From: Inia geoffrensis
Taxonomy: Eukaryota > Chordata > Mammalia > Artiodactyla > Iniidae
NCBI GenBank assembly: GCA_036417435.1
Contig: JAZAQT010000229.1
Coordinates: 186,001-250,000, forward strand
DNA length: 64,000 bases
Direction of reading: 5' to 3'
Shown: positions 38,174 to 50,322 of the stretch, piece after piece
Layout: each line of letters begins with the position of its first letter
Numbering within the stretch: position 1 is the first letter of the stretch
Translations under genes and position numbers: made by a program
Notes under the pieces: model-generated
Told to the model about the DNA's origin: nothing
Databases searched by the model: none
The model's input: only the letters and a program-made list of their open reading frames with translations

Positions 38174-39909
38174 AATACCGGGAATGTAAACACGGCTACG
38201 TGTGAACTGCATTACAAAACACAACAGAGTCTTACATTTACAAAAGAAACTTATGCTTGCTTAAGGGGAAAGGAGAGTGGGGAGGCTGCATAAAACCAGA
38301 GGTTCACATTAGGACAGATACCATTCCATAAGCCAAATATATATTAGACAAGACCTACTCCTTCCTCAACGAAATGGACTCAACACCCAGTATTCAAAAC
38401 CTTGGAATATGCCTGACTATGAAGAAAATTAAAACCCATACATTTATAGGTCTCCATAAGAAAATCATTTGTGTACAGCACCATACACACAGCAGTGTCA
38501 ATAAGCTAAATCCCCTTATAAAAATAAATTTGAAAAACAAAACACAAGGACTGTGAAATAGAGAGAAATTCTTAAATAAGTCCTTCAGGGCTTGTGAGGA
38601 ATCTTGGATTTACCACCTCTACATCCACAGCTGGGGGAGAGATAAGGCTGGACACATGGGGCTGATACTATTGGTGAGGGAATGCAGACCCTTTGAGGTA
38701 ATGGTGCATGGTTCCCATTCCAAGGGTCCCAAATCTCCACGTTTAAGGGATTTATCCTTCAGCTAAAATATGCATGGAAAACCCAGAATATGGTCCACGA
38801 AGTGATCAGGCATAATTTCTAAAACTCATCGCCATTTTCGCCCCCTGATACTCGAGTTCGCCGTTCCAGATGCTATATTAACATTCTCCGCACTTGGAGA
38901 GTCAGTGCCTTTGACCTCTTGTTTGGCACAGTTTGCAATTTCTGTGGAAGATGAACAGGAATAAGGAGAACCAATGAGCGGCTAACTCGATGTGTTTGGA
39001 CGGGCACATTGAACACTGATTTCCCTACAGGAAGAAGAATTCACCAAAGGCTCAGCGGGCCATGCCGGAACGAGATTAGGGCCTGAAGCAATTCTTCGGG
39101 TTTGCGGTCAGCTCACAAGAAAGCGAGTTGAGAAAAGGAGATCTTTGGCACTGTAACTCACAATCCTGCAGAGTTCCAAATGACCCCTATCATCCAAAAA
39201 TTTATTGAAGGAAGGCTGTGAAGAGGACTTGAAAGCGACGCAGAATTGCAGAAAACAGATATCAGGGGGTACATAAGAATTGCTCTGAAAGCGTAGGAAA
39301 AGAGGCAGCAGTTCGACAGTGATGCACTTGGCCAAAAAGGGCGTATGCTTTTTTTCCTGAATATATTCAGGAAAAAACGCATACGCCCTTTTTGGCCAAC
39401 CAAGCAAGCCTGCAATGGAAATCCGCACTACAAGAAGTCTCACTTCCCACCGATCCAAAGGGCCGTCCGAAAAAAGTGTAAAATCCAGAGAGGCAGGACA
39501 GGCCATGGAGAACCGGCAGCCTTGTTATGCTGATGGGCGGGATGTAAATTGCCAACAGCCACTCTGGAGAAGTGGATGGTGTTTCCTGGAACAGAGAAGA
39601 AACCAAGCTAGAGAGCCTAGGGCACTTCCACTTATGGTGCTATAGATTCGGAAAATTTAAATGAAAAAGACACAGCCACACCAAAGTTTGGGGCTGCTCT
39701 GTGTACGGGATCCTTGACTATGGTACAACTTTAATAGCCCAGAAAGAGAAAAAATGGATAAAGAAGTTGTGGGGCATCCCTACAATGGGATATCACTCAA
39801 CAATGAAATCAATGGCAACAGACCAGTAGCAGCATAATGAGTGGATTTAGTTATAATGATTCTAAGTGAAATAAGTCACACAGAAAAAGAAACATCATAA
39901 GATATCACT
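38174..39909. repeat. Satellite monomer 23 (1,736 bp), type d
   Basis: Appears identical to monomer 18, including GATGCTATATT, CTTGAAAGCGACG and the ATAAAGAAG segment that keeps a lysine codon in the ORF2 relic. Confidence 0.97.
39328..39399. repeat. Palindrome, monomer 23
   Basis: Left-arm G to T change at 39349. Confidence 0.96.
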
Positions 39910-41644
39910 AATACCGGGAATGTAAACACGGCTACGTGTGAACTGCATTACAAAACACGACAGAGTCTCACATTTACAAAAGAAACTTATGCTTGCTTAA
40001 GGGGAAAGGAGAGTGGGGAGGCTGCATAAAACCAGAGGTCGACATTAGGACAGATACCATTCCATAAACCAAATATATATTAGACAAGACCTACTCCTTG
40101 CTCAACCAAATGGACTCTACACCCCAAATTCAAAACCCAGAAATATACCTGAGTATGAAGAAAATTAAAACCCATACATTTATAGGTCTCCATAAGAAAA
40201 TCATTTGTGTACAGCAGCATACACACAGCAGTGTAAATAAGCTAAATCCTCTTATAAAAATTAATTTGAAAAAGAAAACACAAGGAATGTCAAATAGAGA
40301 GAAATTCTTAAATAAGTCCTTCAGGGCTTGTGAGGAATCTTGGATTTACCACCTCTACATCCACAGCTGGGGGAGAGATAAGGCTGGACACTTGGGGCTG
40401 ATACTATTGGTGAGGGAATGCAGACCCTTTGAGGTAATGGTGCATGGTTCCCATTCCACGGGTCCCAAATCTCCACGTTTAAGGGATTTATCCTTCAGCT
40501 AAAATATGCATGGAAAACCCAGAATATGGTCCACTTAGTGACCAGGCGAAATTTTAAAACTCATCGCCATTTTCGCCCCCTGGTACTCGAGTTCGCCGTT
40601 CCAGATGCGATATTAACATTCTCCCCACTTGGAGAGTCAGTGCCTTTGACCTCTTGTTTCGCACAGTTTGCAATTTCTGTGGAAGATGAACAGGAAGAAG
40701 GAGAACGAATGAGCAGCTAACTCGATGTGTTTGGACGGCCACATTGAACTCTGATTTCCCTACAGGAAGAAGAATTCACCAAAGGCTCAGCGTGCCATGC
40801 CGGAACGAGTTTAGGGACTGAAGCAATTCTTCGGGTTTGCGGTCAGCTCACAAAAAAGCGAGTTGAGAAAAGGAGATATTTGGCACTGTAACTCACAATC
40901 CTGCAGAGTTCCAAATGACCCCTATCATTCAAAAATTTATTGAAGGAAGGCTGTGAAGAGGACTTGAACGCAACGCAGAATTGCAGAAAACAGATATCAG
41001 GGGGTACATAAGAATTGCTCTGAAAGCGTAGGAAAAGAGGCAGCAGTTCGACAGTGATGCACTTGGCCAAAAAGGGTGTATGCGTTTTTTCCTGAATATA
41101 TTCAGGAAAAAACGCATACGCCCTTTTTGGCCAACCAAGCAAGCCTGCAATGGAAATCCGCACTACAAGGAAGTCTCACTTCCCACCGATCCAAAGAGCC
41201 GTCCGAAAAAAGTGTAAAATCCAGAGAGGCAGGACAGGCCGTGGAGAACCGCCAGCCTTGTTATGCTGATGGGCGGGATGTAAATTGCCAACAGCCACTC
41301 TGGAGAAGTGGATGGTGTTTCCTGGAACAAAGAAAAAACCAAGCTAGAGAGCCTAGGGCACTTCCACTTATGGTGCTATAGATTCGGAAAATTTAAATGA
41401 AAAAGACACAGCCACACCAAAGTTTGGGGCTGCTCTGTGTACGGGATCCTTGACTATGGTACAACTTTAATAGCCCAGAAAGAGAAAAATGGATATAGAA
41501 GTTGTGGTACATCCCTACAATGGAATATCACTCAACAATGAAATCCATGGCAACACACCAGTAGCAGCATAATGACAGGATTTAGTTATGATGATTCTAA
41601 GTGAAATAAGTCACACAGAAAAAGAAACATCATAAGATATCACT
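39910..41644. repeat. Satellite monomer 24 (1,735 bp), type b variant
   Basis: Appears identical to monomer 19, including the SalI site (near 40038) and the C-to-T change in the left palindrome arm. Confidence 0.97.
41063..41134. repeat. Palindrome, monomer 24
   Basis: Left-arm C to T change at 41077, as in monomer 19. Confidence 0.96.
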
Positions 41645-43379
41645 AATACCGGGAATGTAAACACGGTTACGTGTGAACTGCATTACAAAACATAACAGAG
41701 TCTCACATTTACAAAAGAAACTTATGCTTGCTTAAGGGGAAAGGAGAGTGGGGAGGCTGAATAAAACCAGAGGTTCATATTAGGACAGATACCATTCCAT
41801 AAGCCAAATATATATTAGACAAGACCTACTCCTTGCTCAACGAAATGGACTCAACACCCCGTATTCAAAACCTAGGAATATGCCTGACTATGAAGAAAAT
41901 TAAAACCCATACATTTATAGGTCTCCATAAGAAAATCATTTGTGTACAGCACCATACACACAGCAGTGTCAATAAGCTAAATCCCCTTATAAAAATAAAT
42001 TTGAAAAACAAAACACAAGGACTGTGAAATAGAGAGAAATTCTTAAATAAGTCCTTCAGGGCTTGTGAGGAATCTTGGATTTACCACCTCTACATCCACA
42101 GCTGGGGGAGAGATAAGGCTGGACACATGGGGCTGATACTATTGGTGAGGGAATGCAGACCCTTTGAGGTAATGGTGCATGGTTCCCATTCCCAGGGTCC
42201 CAAATCTCCACGTTTAAGGGATTTATCCTTCAGCTAAAATATGCATGGAAAACCCAGAATATGGTCCACGAAGTGATCAGGCATAATTTCTAAAACTCAT
42301 CGCCATTTTCGCCCCCTGATACTCGAGTTCGCCGTTCCAGATGCGATATTAACATTCTCCGCACTTGGAGAGTCAGTGCCTTTGACCTCTTGTTTGGCAC
42401 AGTTTGCAATTTCTGTGGAAGATGAACAGGAATAAGGAGAACCAATGAGCGGCTAACTCGATGTGTTTGGACGGGCACATTGAACACTGATTTCCCTACA
42501 GGAAGAAGAATTCACCAAAGGCTCAGCGGGCCATGCCGGAACGAGATTAGGGCCTGAAGCAATTCTTCGGGTTTGCGGTCAGCTCACAAGAAAGCGAGTT
42601 GAGAAAAGGAGATCTTTGGCACTGTAACTCACAATCCTGCAGAGTTCCAAATGACCCCTATCATCCAAAAATTTATTGAAGGAAGGCTGTGAAGAGGACT
42701 TGAACGCGACGCAGAATTGCAGAAAACAGATATCAGGGGGTACATAAGAATTGCACTGAAAGCGTAGGAAAAGAGGCAGCAGTTCGACAGTGATGCACTT
42801 GGCCAAAAAGGGCGTATGCTTTTTTTCCTGAATATATTCAGGAAAAAACGCATACGCCCTTTTTGGCCAACCAAGCAAGCCTGCAATGGAAATCCGCACT
42901 ACAAGAAGTCTCACTTCCCACCGATCCAAAGGGCCGTCCGAAAAAAGTGTAAAATCCAGAGAGGCAGGACAGGCCATGGAGAACCGGCAGCCTTGTTATG
43001 CTGATGGTCGGGATGTAAATTGCCAACAGCCACTCTGGAGAAGTGGATGGTGTTTCCTGGAACAAAGAAAAAACCAAGCTAGAGAGCCTAGGGCACTTCC
43101 ACTTATGGTGCTATAGATTCGGAAAATTTAAATGAAAAAGACACAGCCACACCAAAGTTTGGGGCTGCTCTGTGTACGGGATCCTTGACTATGGTACAAC
43201 TTTAATAGCCCAGAAAGAGAAAAATGGATATAGAAGTTGTGGTACATCCCTACAATGGAATATCACTCAACAATGAAATCAATGGCAACACACCAGTAGC
43301 AGCATAATGACAGGATTTAGTTATGATTATTCTAAGTGAAATAAGTCACACAGAAAAAGAAACATCATAAGATATCACT
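41645..43379. repeat. Satellite monomer 25 (1,735 bp), a/c recombinant
   Basis: Up to 42126 it matches the start of monomer 20. From A42127 (ACACATGGGG) it has type c markers (TTCCCAGGG, CTCCGCACT, GCACTGAAAG, GATGGTCGGG, TGATTATTC). It lacks two bases typical of monomers 17 and 22: here it reads GAAAACAGAT and CAAGAAAGCG. Confidence 0.96.
42799..42870. repeat. Palindrome, monomer 25
   Basis: Left-arm G to T change at 42820. Confidence 0.96.
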
Positions 43380-45114
43380 AATACCGGGAATGTAAACACG
43401 GCTACGTGTGAACTGCATTACAAAACACAACAGAGTCTTACATTTACAAAAGAAACTTATGCTTGCTTAAGGGGAAAGGAGAGTGGGGAGGCTGCATAAA
43501 ACCAGAGGTTCACATTAGGACAGATACCATTCCATAAGCCAAATATATATTAGACAAGACCTACTCCTTCCTCAACGAAATGGACTCAACACCCAGTATT
43601 CAAAACCTTGGAATATGCCTGACTATGAAGAAAATTAAAACCCATACATTTATAGGTCTCCATAAGAAAATCATTTGTGTACAGCACCATACACACAGCA
43701 GTGTCAATAAGCTAAATCCCCTTATAAAAATAAATTTGAAAAACAAAACACAAGGACTGTGAAATAGAGAGAAATTCTTAAATAAGTCCTTCAGGGCTTG
43801 TGAGGAATCTTGGATTTACCACCTCTACATCCACAGCTGGGGGAGAGATAAGGCTGGACACATGGGGCTGATACTATTGGTGAGGGAATGCAGACCCTTT
43901 GAGGTAATGGTGCATGGTTCCCATTCCAAGGGTCCCAAATCTCCACGTTTAAGGGATTTATCCTTCAGCTAAAATATGCATGGAAAACCCAGAATATGGT
44001 CCACGAAGTGATCAGGCATAATTTCTAAAACTCATCGCCATTTTCGCCCCCTGATACTCGAGTTCGCCGTTCCAGATGCGATATTAACATTCTCCGCACT
44101 TGGAGAGTCAGTGCCTTTGACCTCTTGTTTGGCACAGTTTGCAATTTCTGTGGAAGATGAACAGGAATAAGGAGAACCAATGAGCGGCTAACTCGATGTG
44201 TTTGGACGGGCACATTGAACACTGATTTCCCTACAGGAAGAAGAATTCACCAAAGGCTCAGCGGGCCATGCCGGAACGAGATTAGGGCCTGAAGCAATTC
44301 TTCGGGTTTGCGGTCAGCTCACAAGAAAGCGAGTTGAGAAAAGGAGATCTTTGGCACTGTAACTCACAATCCTGCAGAGTTCCAAATGACCCCTATCATC
44401 CAAAAATTTATTGAAGGAAAGCTGTGAAGAGGACTTGAACGCGACGCAGAATTGCAGAAAACAGATATCAGGGGGTACATAAGAATTGCTCTGAAAGCGT
44501 AGGAAAAGAGGCAGCAGTTCGACAGTGATGCACTTGGCCAAAAAGGGCGTATGCTTTTTTTCCTGAATATATTCAGGAAAAAACGCATACGCCCTTTTTG
44601 GCCAACCAAGCAAGCCTGCAATGGAAATCCGCACTACAAGAAGTCTCACTTCCCACCGATCCAAAGGGCCGTCCGAAAAAAGTGTAAAATCCAGAGAGGC
44701 AGGACAGGCCATGGAGAACCGGCAGCCTTGTTATGCTGATGGGCGGGATGTAAATTGCCAACAGCCACTCTGGAGAAGTGGATGGTGTTTCCTGGAACAG
44801 AGAAGAAACCAAGCTAGAGAGCCTAGGGCACTTCCACTTATGGTGCTATAGATTCGGAAAATTTAAATGAAAAAGACACAGCCACACCAAAGTTTGGGGC
44901 TGCTCTGTGTACGGGATCCTTGACTATGGTACAACTTTAATAGCCCAGAAAGAGAAAAATGGATATAGAAGTTGTGGTACATCCCTACAATGGAATATCA
45001 CTCAACAATGAAATCAATGGCAACACACCAGTAGCAGCATAATGACAGGATTTAGTTATGATGATTCTAAGTGAAATAAGTCACACAGAAAAAGAAACAT
45101 CATAAGATATCACT
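43380..45114. repeat. Satellite monomer 26 (1,735 bp), type d relative
   Basis: Head and middle match type d (CTTCCTCAAC, TTCCAAGGG, AACAGAGAAGAAACC). It differs by GATGCGATATT, CTTGAACGCG and GGAAAGCTG, and its end is the ordinary AAAAATGGATATAGAAG form. It is a diverged copy rather than part of the recent duplication. Confidence 0.96.
44534..44605. repeat. Palindrome, monomer 26
   Basis: Left-arm G to T change at 44555. Confidence 0.96.
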
Positions 45115-46850
45115 AATACCGGGAATGTAAACACGGCTACGTGTGAACTGCATTACAAAACACGACAGAGTCTCACATTTACAAAAGAAACTTATGCTTG
45201 CTTAAGGGGAAAGGAGAGTGGGGAGGCTGCATAAAACCAGAGGTTCATATTAGGACAGATACCATTCCATAAGCCAAATATATATTAGACAAGACCTACT
45301 CCTTGCTCAACGAAATGGACTCAACACCCCGTATTCAAAACCTAGGAATATGCCTGACTATGAAGAAAATTAAAACCCATACATTTATAGGTCTCCATAA
45401 GAAAATCATTTGTGTACAGCACCATACACACAGCAGTGTCAATAAGCTAAATCCCCTTATAAAAATAAATTTGAAAAACAAAACACAAGGACTGTGAAAT
45501 AGAGAGAAATTCTTAAATAAGTCCTTCAGGGCTTGTGAGGAATCTTGGATTTACCACCTCTACATCCACAGCTGGGGGAGAGATAAGGCTGGACACTTGG
45601 GGCTGATACTATTGGTGAGGGAATGCAGACCCTTTGAGGTAATGGTGCATGGTTCCCATTCCACGGGTCCCAAATCTCCACGTTTAAGGGATTTATCCTT
45701 CAGCTAAAATATGCATGGAAAACCCAGAATATGGTCCACGAAGTGATCAGGCATAATTTCTAAAACTCATCGCCATTTTCGCCCCCTGATACTCGAGTTC
45801 GCCGTTCCAGATGCGATATTAACTTTCTCCCCACTTGGAGAGTCAGTGCCTTTGACCTCTTGTTTGGCACAGTTTGCAATTTCTGTGGAAGATGAACAGG
45901 AATAAGGAGAACCAATGAGCGGCTAACTCTATGTGTTTGGACGGGCACATTGAACTCTGATTTCCCTACAGGAAGAAGAATTCACCAAAGGCTCAGCGGG
46001 CCATGCCGGAACGAGATTAGGGCCTGCAGCAATTCTTCGGGTTTGCGGTCAGCTCACAAGAAAGCGAGTTGAGAAAAGGAGATCTTTGGCACTGTAACTC
46101 ACAATCCTGCAGAGTTCCAAATGACCCCTATCATCAAAAAATTTATTGAAGGAAGGCTGTGAAGAGGACTTGAACGCGACGCAGAATTGCAGAAAACAGA
46201 TATCAGGGGGTAGATAAGAATTGCTCTGAAAGCGTAAGAAAAGAGGCAGCAGTTCGACAGTGATGCACTTGGAAAAAAAGGGCGTATGCGTTTTTTCCTG
46301 AATATATTCAGGAAAAAACGCATACGCCCTTTTTGCCCAACCAAGCAAGCCTGCAATGGAAATCCGCACTACAAGGAAGTCTCACTTCCCACCGATCCAA
46401 CGGGCCGTCCGAAAAAAGTGTAAAATCCAGAGAGGCAGGACAGGCCCTGGAGAACCGGCAGCCTTCTTATGCTGATGGGCGGGATGTAAATTGCCAACAG
46501 CCACTCTGGAGAAGTGGATGGTGTTTCCTGGAACAAAGAAAAAAACAAGCTAGAGAGCCTAGGGCACTTCCACTTATGGTGCTATAGATTCGGAAAATTT
46601 AAATGAAAAAGACACAGCCACACCAAAGTTTGGGGCTGCTCTGTGTACGGGATCCTTGACTATGGTACAACTTTAATAGCCCAGAAAGAGAAAAATGGAT
46701 ATAGAAGTTGTGGTACATCCCTACAATGGAATATCACTCAACAATGAAATCAATGGCAACAGACCCGTAGCAGCATAATGACAGGATTTAGTTATGATGA
46801 TTCTAAGTGAACTAAGTCACACAGAAAAAGAAACATCATAGGATATCACT
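45115..46850. repeat. Satellite monomer 27 (1,736 bp)
   Basis: E-type head. It has an unusual number of private changes around the palindrome (see its entry), plus AACTTTCTCC, CTCTATGTG, ATCAAAAAATTT, CCTTCTTATG, AAAAAACAAGC and AGACCCGTAG. CCTGCAGC near 46025 adds a second PstI site. It starts the series with GAACTAAGTC and CATAGGAT. Confidence 0.97.
46269..46340. repeat. Palindrome, monomer 27 (changed in both arms)
   Basis: CC to AA at 46273-46274 in the left arm and G to C at 46336 in the right arm. This leaves two unpaired positions, A46273/C46336 and A46274/G46335. Both terminal TTGGCCAA motifs are destroyed and pairing is not restored. Confidence 0.96.
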
Positions 46851-48586
46851 AATACCGGGAATGTAAACACGGCTACGTGTGAACTGCATTACAAAACACG
46901 ACAGAGTCTCACATTTACAAAAGAAACTTATGCTTGCTTAAGGGGAAAGGAGAGTGGGGAGGCTGCATAAAACCAGAGGTTCATATTAGGACAGATACCA
47001 TTCCATAAGCCAAATATATATTAGACAAGACCTACTCCTTGCTCAACGAAATGGACTCAACACCCCGTATTCAAAACCTAGGAATATGCCTGACTATGAA
47101 GAAAATTAAAACCCATACATTTATAGGTCTCCATAAGAAAATCATTTGTGTACAGCACCATACACACAGCAGTGTCAATAAGCTAAATCCCCTTATAAAA
47201 ATAAATTTGAAAAACAAAACACAAGGACTGTGAAATAGAGAGAAATTCTTAAATAAGTCCTTCAGGGTTTGTGAGGAATCTTGGATTTACCACCTCTACA
47301 TCCACAGCTGGGGGAGAGATAAGGCTGGACACTTGGGGCTGATACTATTGGTGAGGGAATGCAGACCCTTTGAGGTAATGGTGCATGGTTCCCATTCCAC
47401 GGGTCCCAAATCTCCACGTTTAAGGGATTTATCCTTCAGCTAAAATATGCATGGAAAACCCAGAATATGGTCCACGAAGTGATCAGGCATAATTTCTAAA
47501 ACTCATCGCCATTTTCGCCCCCTGATACTCGAGTTCGCCGTTCCAGATGCGATATTAACTTTCTCCGCACTTGGAGAGTCAGTGCCTTTGACCTCTTGTT
47601 TGGCACAGTTTGCAATTTCTGTGGAAGATGAACAGGAATAAGGAGAACCAATGAGCGGCTAACTCGATGTGTTTGGACGGGCACATTGAACTCTGATTTC
47701 CCTACAGGAAGAAGAATTCACCAAAGGCTCAGCGGGCCATGCCGGAACGAGATTAGGGCCTGCAGCAATTCTTCGGGTTTGCGGTCAGCTCACAAGAAAG
47801 TGAGTTGAGAAAAGGAGATCTTTGGCACTGTAACTCACAATCCTGCAGAGTTCCAAATGACCCCTATCATCCAAAAATTTATTGAAGGAAGGCTGTGAAG
47901 AGGACTTGAACGCGACGCAGAATTGCAGAAAACAGATATCAGGGGGTAGATAAGAATTGCTCTGAAAGCGTAGGAAAAGAGGCAGCAGTTCGACAGTGAT
48001 GCACTTGGCCAAAAAGGGCGTATGCGTTTTTTCCTGAATATATTCAGGAAAAAACGCATACGCCCTTTTTGGCCAACCAAGCAAGCCTGCAATGGAAATC
48101 CGCACTACAAGGAAGTCTCACTTCCCACCGATCCAACGGGCCGTCCGAAAAAAGTGTAAAATCCAGAGAGGCAGGACAGGCCGTGGAGAACCGGCAGCCT
48201 TGTTATGCTGATGGGCGGGATGTAAATTGCCAACAGCCACTCTGGAGAAGTGGATGGTGTTTCCTGGAACAAAGAAAAAACCAAGCTAGAGAGCCTAGGG
48301 CACTTCCACTTATGGTGCTATAGATTCGGAAAATTTAAATGAAAAAGACACAGCCACACCAAAGTTTGGGGCTGCTCTGTGTACGGGATCCTTGACTATG
48401 GTACAACTTTAATAGCCCAGAAAGAGAAAAATGGATATAGAAGTTGTGGTACATCCCTACAATGGAATATCACTCAACAATGAAATCAATGGCAACAGAC
48501 CAGTAGCAGCATAATGACAGGATTTAGTTATGATGATTCTAAGTGAACTAAGTCACACAGAAAAAGAAACATCATAGGATATCACT
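46851..48586. repeat. Satellite monomer 28 (1,736 bp)
   Basis: E-type head with AACTTTCTCCGCACT near 47558, the second PstI site, GAAAGTGAG near 47797, the extra G and CAACGGGCCG after the palindrome. Confidence 0.97.
48005..48076. repeat. Palindrome, monomer 28
   Basis: All 36 pairs intact. Confidence 0.97.
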
Positions 48587-50322
48587 AATACCGGGAATGT
48601 AAACACGGCTACGTGTGAACTGCATTACAAAACACGACAGAGTCTCACATTTACAAAAGAAACTTACGCTTGCTTAAGGGGAAAGGAGAGTGGGGAGGCT
48701 GCATAAAACCAGAGGTTCATATTAGGACAGATACCATTCCATAAGCCAAATATATATTAGACAAGACCTACTCCTTGCTCAACGAAATGGACTCAACACC
48801 CCGTATTCAAAACCTAGGAATATGCCTGACTATGAAGAAAATTAAAACCCATACATTTATAGGTCTCCATAAGAAAATCATTTGTGTACAGCACCATACA
48901 CACAGCAGTGTCAATAAGCTAAATCCCCTTATAAAAATAAATTTGAAAAACAAAACACAAGGACTGTGAAATAGAGAGAAATTCTTAAATAAGTCCTTCA
49001 GGGCTTGTGAGGAATCTTGGATTTACCACCTCTACATCCACAGCTGGGGGAGAGATAAGGCTGGACACTTGGGGCTGATAGTATTGGTGAGGGAATGCAG
49101 ACCCTTTGAGGTAATGGTGCATGGTTCCCATTCCACGGGTCCCAAATCTCCACGTTTAAGGGATTTATCCTTCAGCTAAAATATGCATGGAAAACCCAGA
49201 ATATGGTCCACGAAGTGATCAGGCATAATTTCTAAAACTCATCGCCATTTTCGTCCCCTGATACTCGAGTTCGCCGTTCCAGATGCGATATTAACATTCT
49301 CCGCACTTGGAGAGTCAGTGCCTTTGACCTCTTGTTTGGCACAGTTTGCAATTTCTGTGGAAGATGAACAGGAATAAGGAGAACCAATGAGCGGCTAACT
49401 CGATGTGTTTGGACGGGCACATTGAACTCTGATTTCCCTACAGGAAGAAGAATTCACCAAAGGCTCAGCGGGCCATGGCGGAACGAGATTAGGGCCTGAA
49501 GCAATTCTTCGGGTTTGCGGTCAGCTCACAAGAAAGCGAGTTGAGAAAAGGAGATCTTTGGCACTGTAACTCACAATCCTGCAGAGTTCCAAATGACCCC
49601 TATCATCCAAAAATTTATTGAAGGAAGGCTGTGAAGAGGACTTGAACGCGACGCAGAATTGCAGAAAACAGATATCAGGGGGTAGATAAGAATTGCTCTG
49701 AAAGCGTAGGAAAAGAGGCAGCAGTTCGACAGTGATGCACTTGGCCAAAAAGGGCGTATGCTTTTTTTCCTGAATATATTCACGAAAAAACGCATACGCC
49801 CTTTTTGGCCAACCAAGCAAGCCTGCAATGGAAATCCGCACTACAAGGAAGTCTCACTTCCCACCGATCCAACGGGCCGTCCGAAAAAAGTGTAAAATCC
49901 AGAGAGGCAGGACAGGCCGTGGAGAACCAGCAGCCTTGTTATGCTGATGGGCGGGATGTAAATTGCCAATAGCCACTCTGGAGAAGTGGATGGTGTTTCC
50001 TGGAACAAAGAAAAAAACAAGCTAGAGAGCCTAGGGCACTTCCACTTATGGTGCTATAGATTCGGAAAATTTAAATGAAAAAGACACAGCCACACCAAAG
50101 TTTGGGGCTGCTCTGTGTACGGGATCCTTGACTATGGTACAACTTTAATAGCCCAGAAAGAGAAAAATGGATATAGAAGTTGTGGTACATCCCTACAATG
50201 GAATATCACTCAACAATGAAATCAATGGCAACAGACCAGTAGCAGCATAATGACAGGATTTAGTTATGATGATTCTAAGTGAACTAAGTCACACAGAAAA
50301 AGAAACATCATAGGATATCACT
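48587..50322. repeat. Satellite monomer 29 (1,736 bp)
   Basis: E-type head but GATAGTATT. It carries a two-mismatch palindrome, GCCAATAGCC and AAAAAACAAGC, all shared with monomer 31. Private changes are ACTTACGC, TTCGTCCCC and CCATGGCGG. It lacks the second PstI site. Confidence 0.97.
49741..49812. repeat. Palindrome, monomer 29
   Basis: Two mismatches: the left-arm G to T (49762) and a right-arm G to C (49783). Confidence 0.96.

Larger units (their letters stand above)
24593..42126. repeat. 8,677-bp pentameric higher-order repeat, two apparently identical copies
   Basis: Bases 24593-33269 and 33270-41946 appear identical at every marker I compared, with monomer order a-b-c-d-b'. Identity then runs on to 42126. 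The last difference before the tract is G24592 against C33269, and the first after it is T33450 against A42127. All recurring short frames translate identically between the copies. Either this is a very recent tandem duplication or part of it is an assembly effect. Confidence 0.9.
42127..45114. repeat. Diverged partial copy of pentamer types c and d
   Basis: From 42127 the array carries type c then type d markers with several differences from monomers 17/18 and 22/23. It then returns to ordinary monomers at 45115. It is related to the pentamer but predates or has diverged from the last duplication. Confidence 0.8.
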
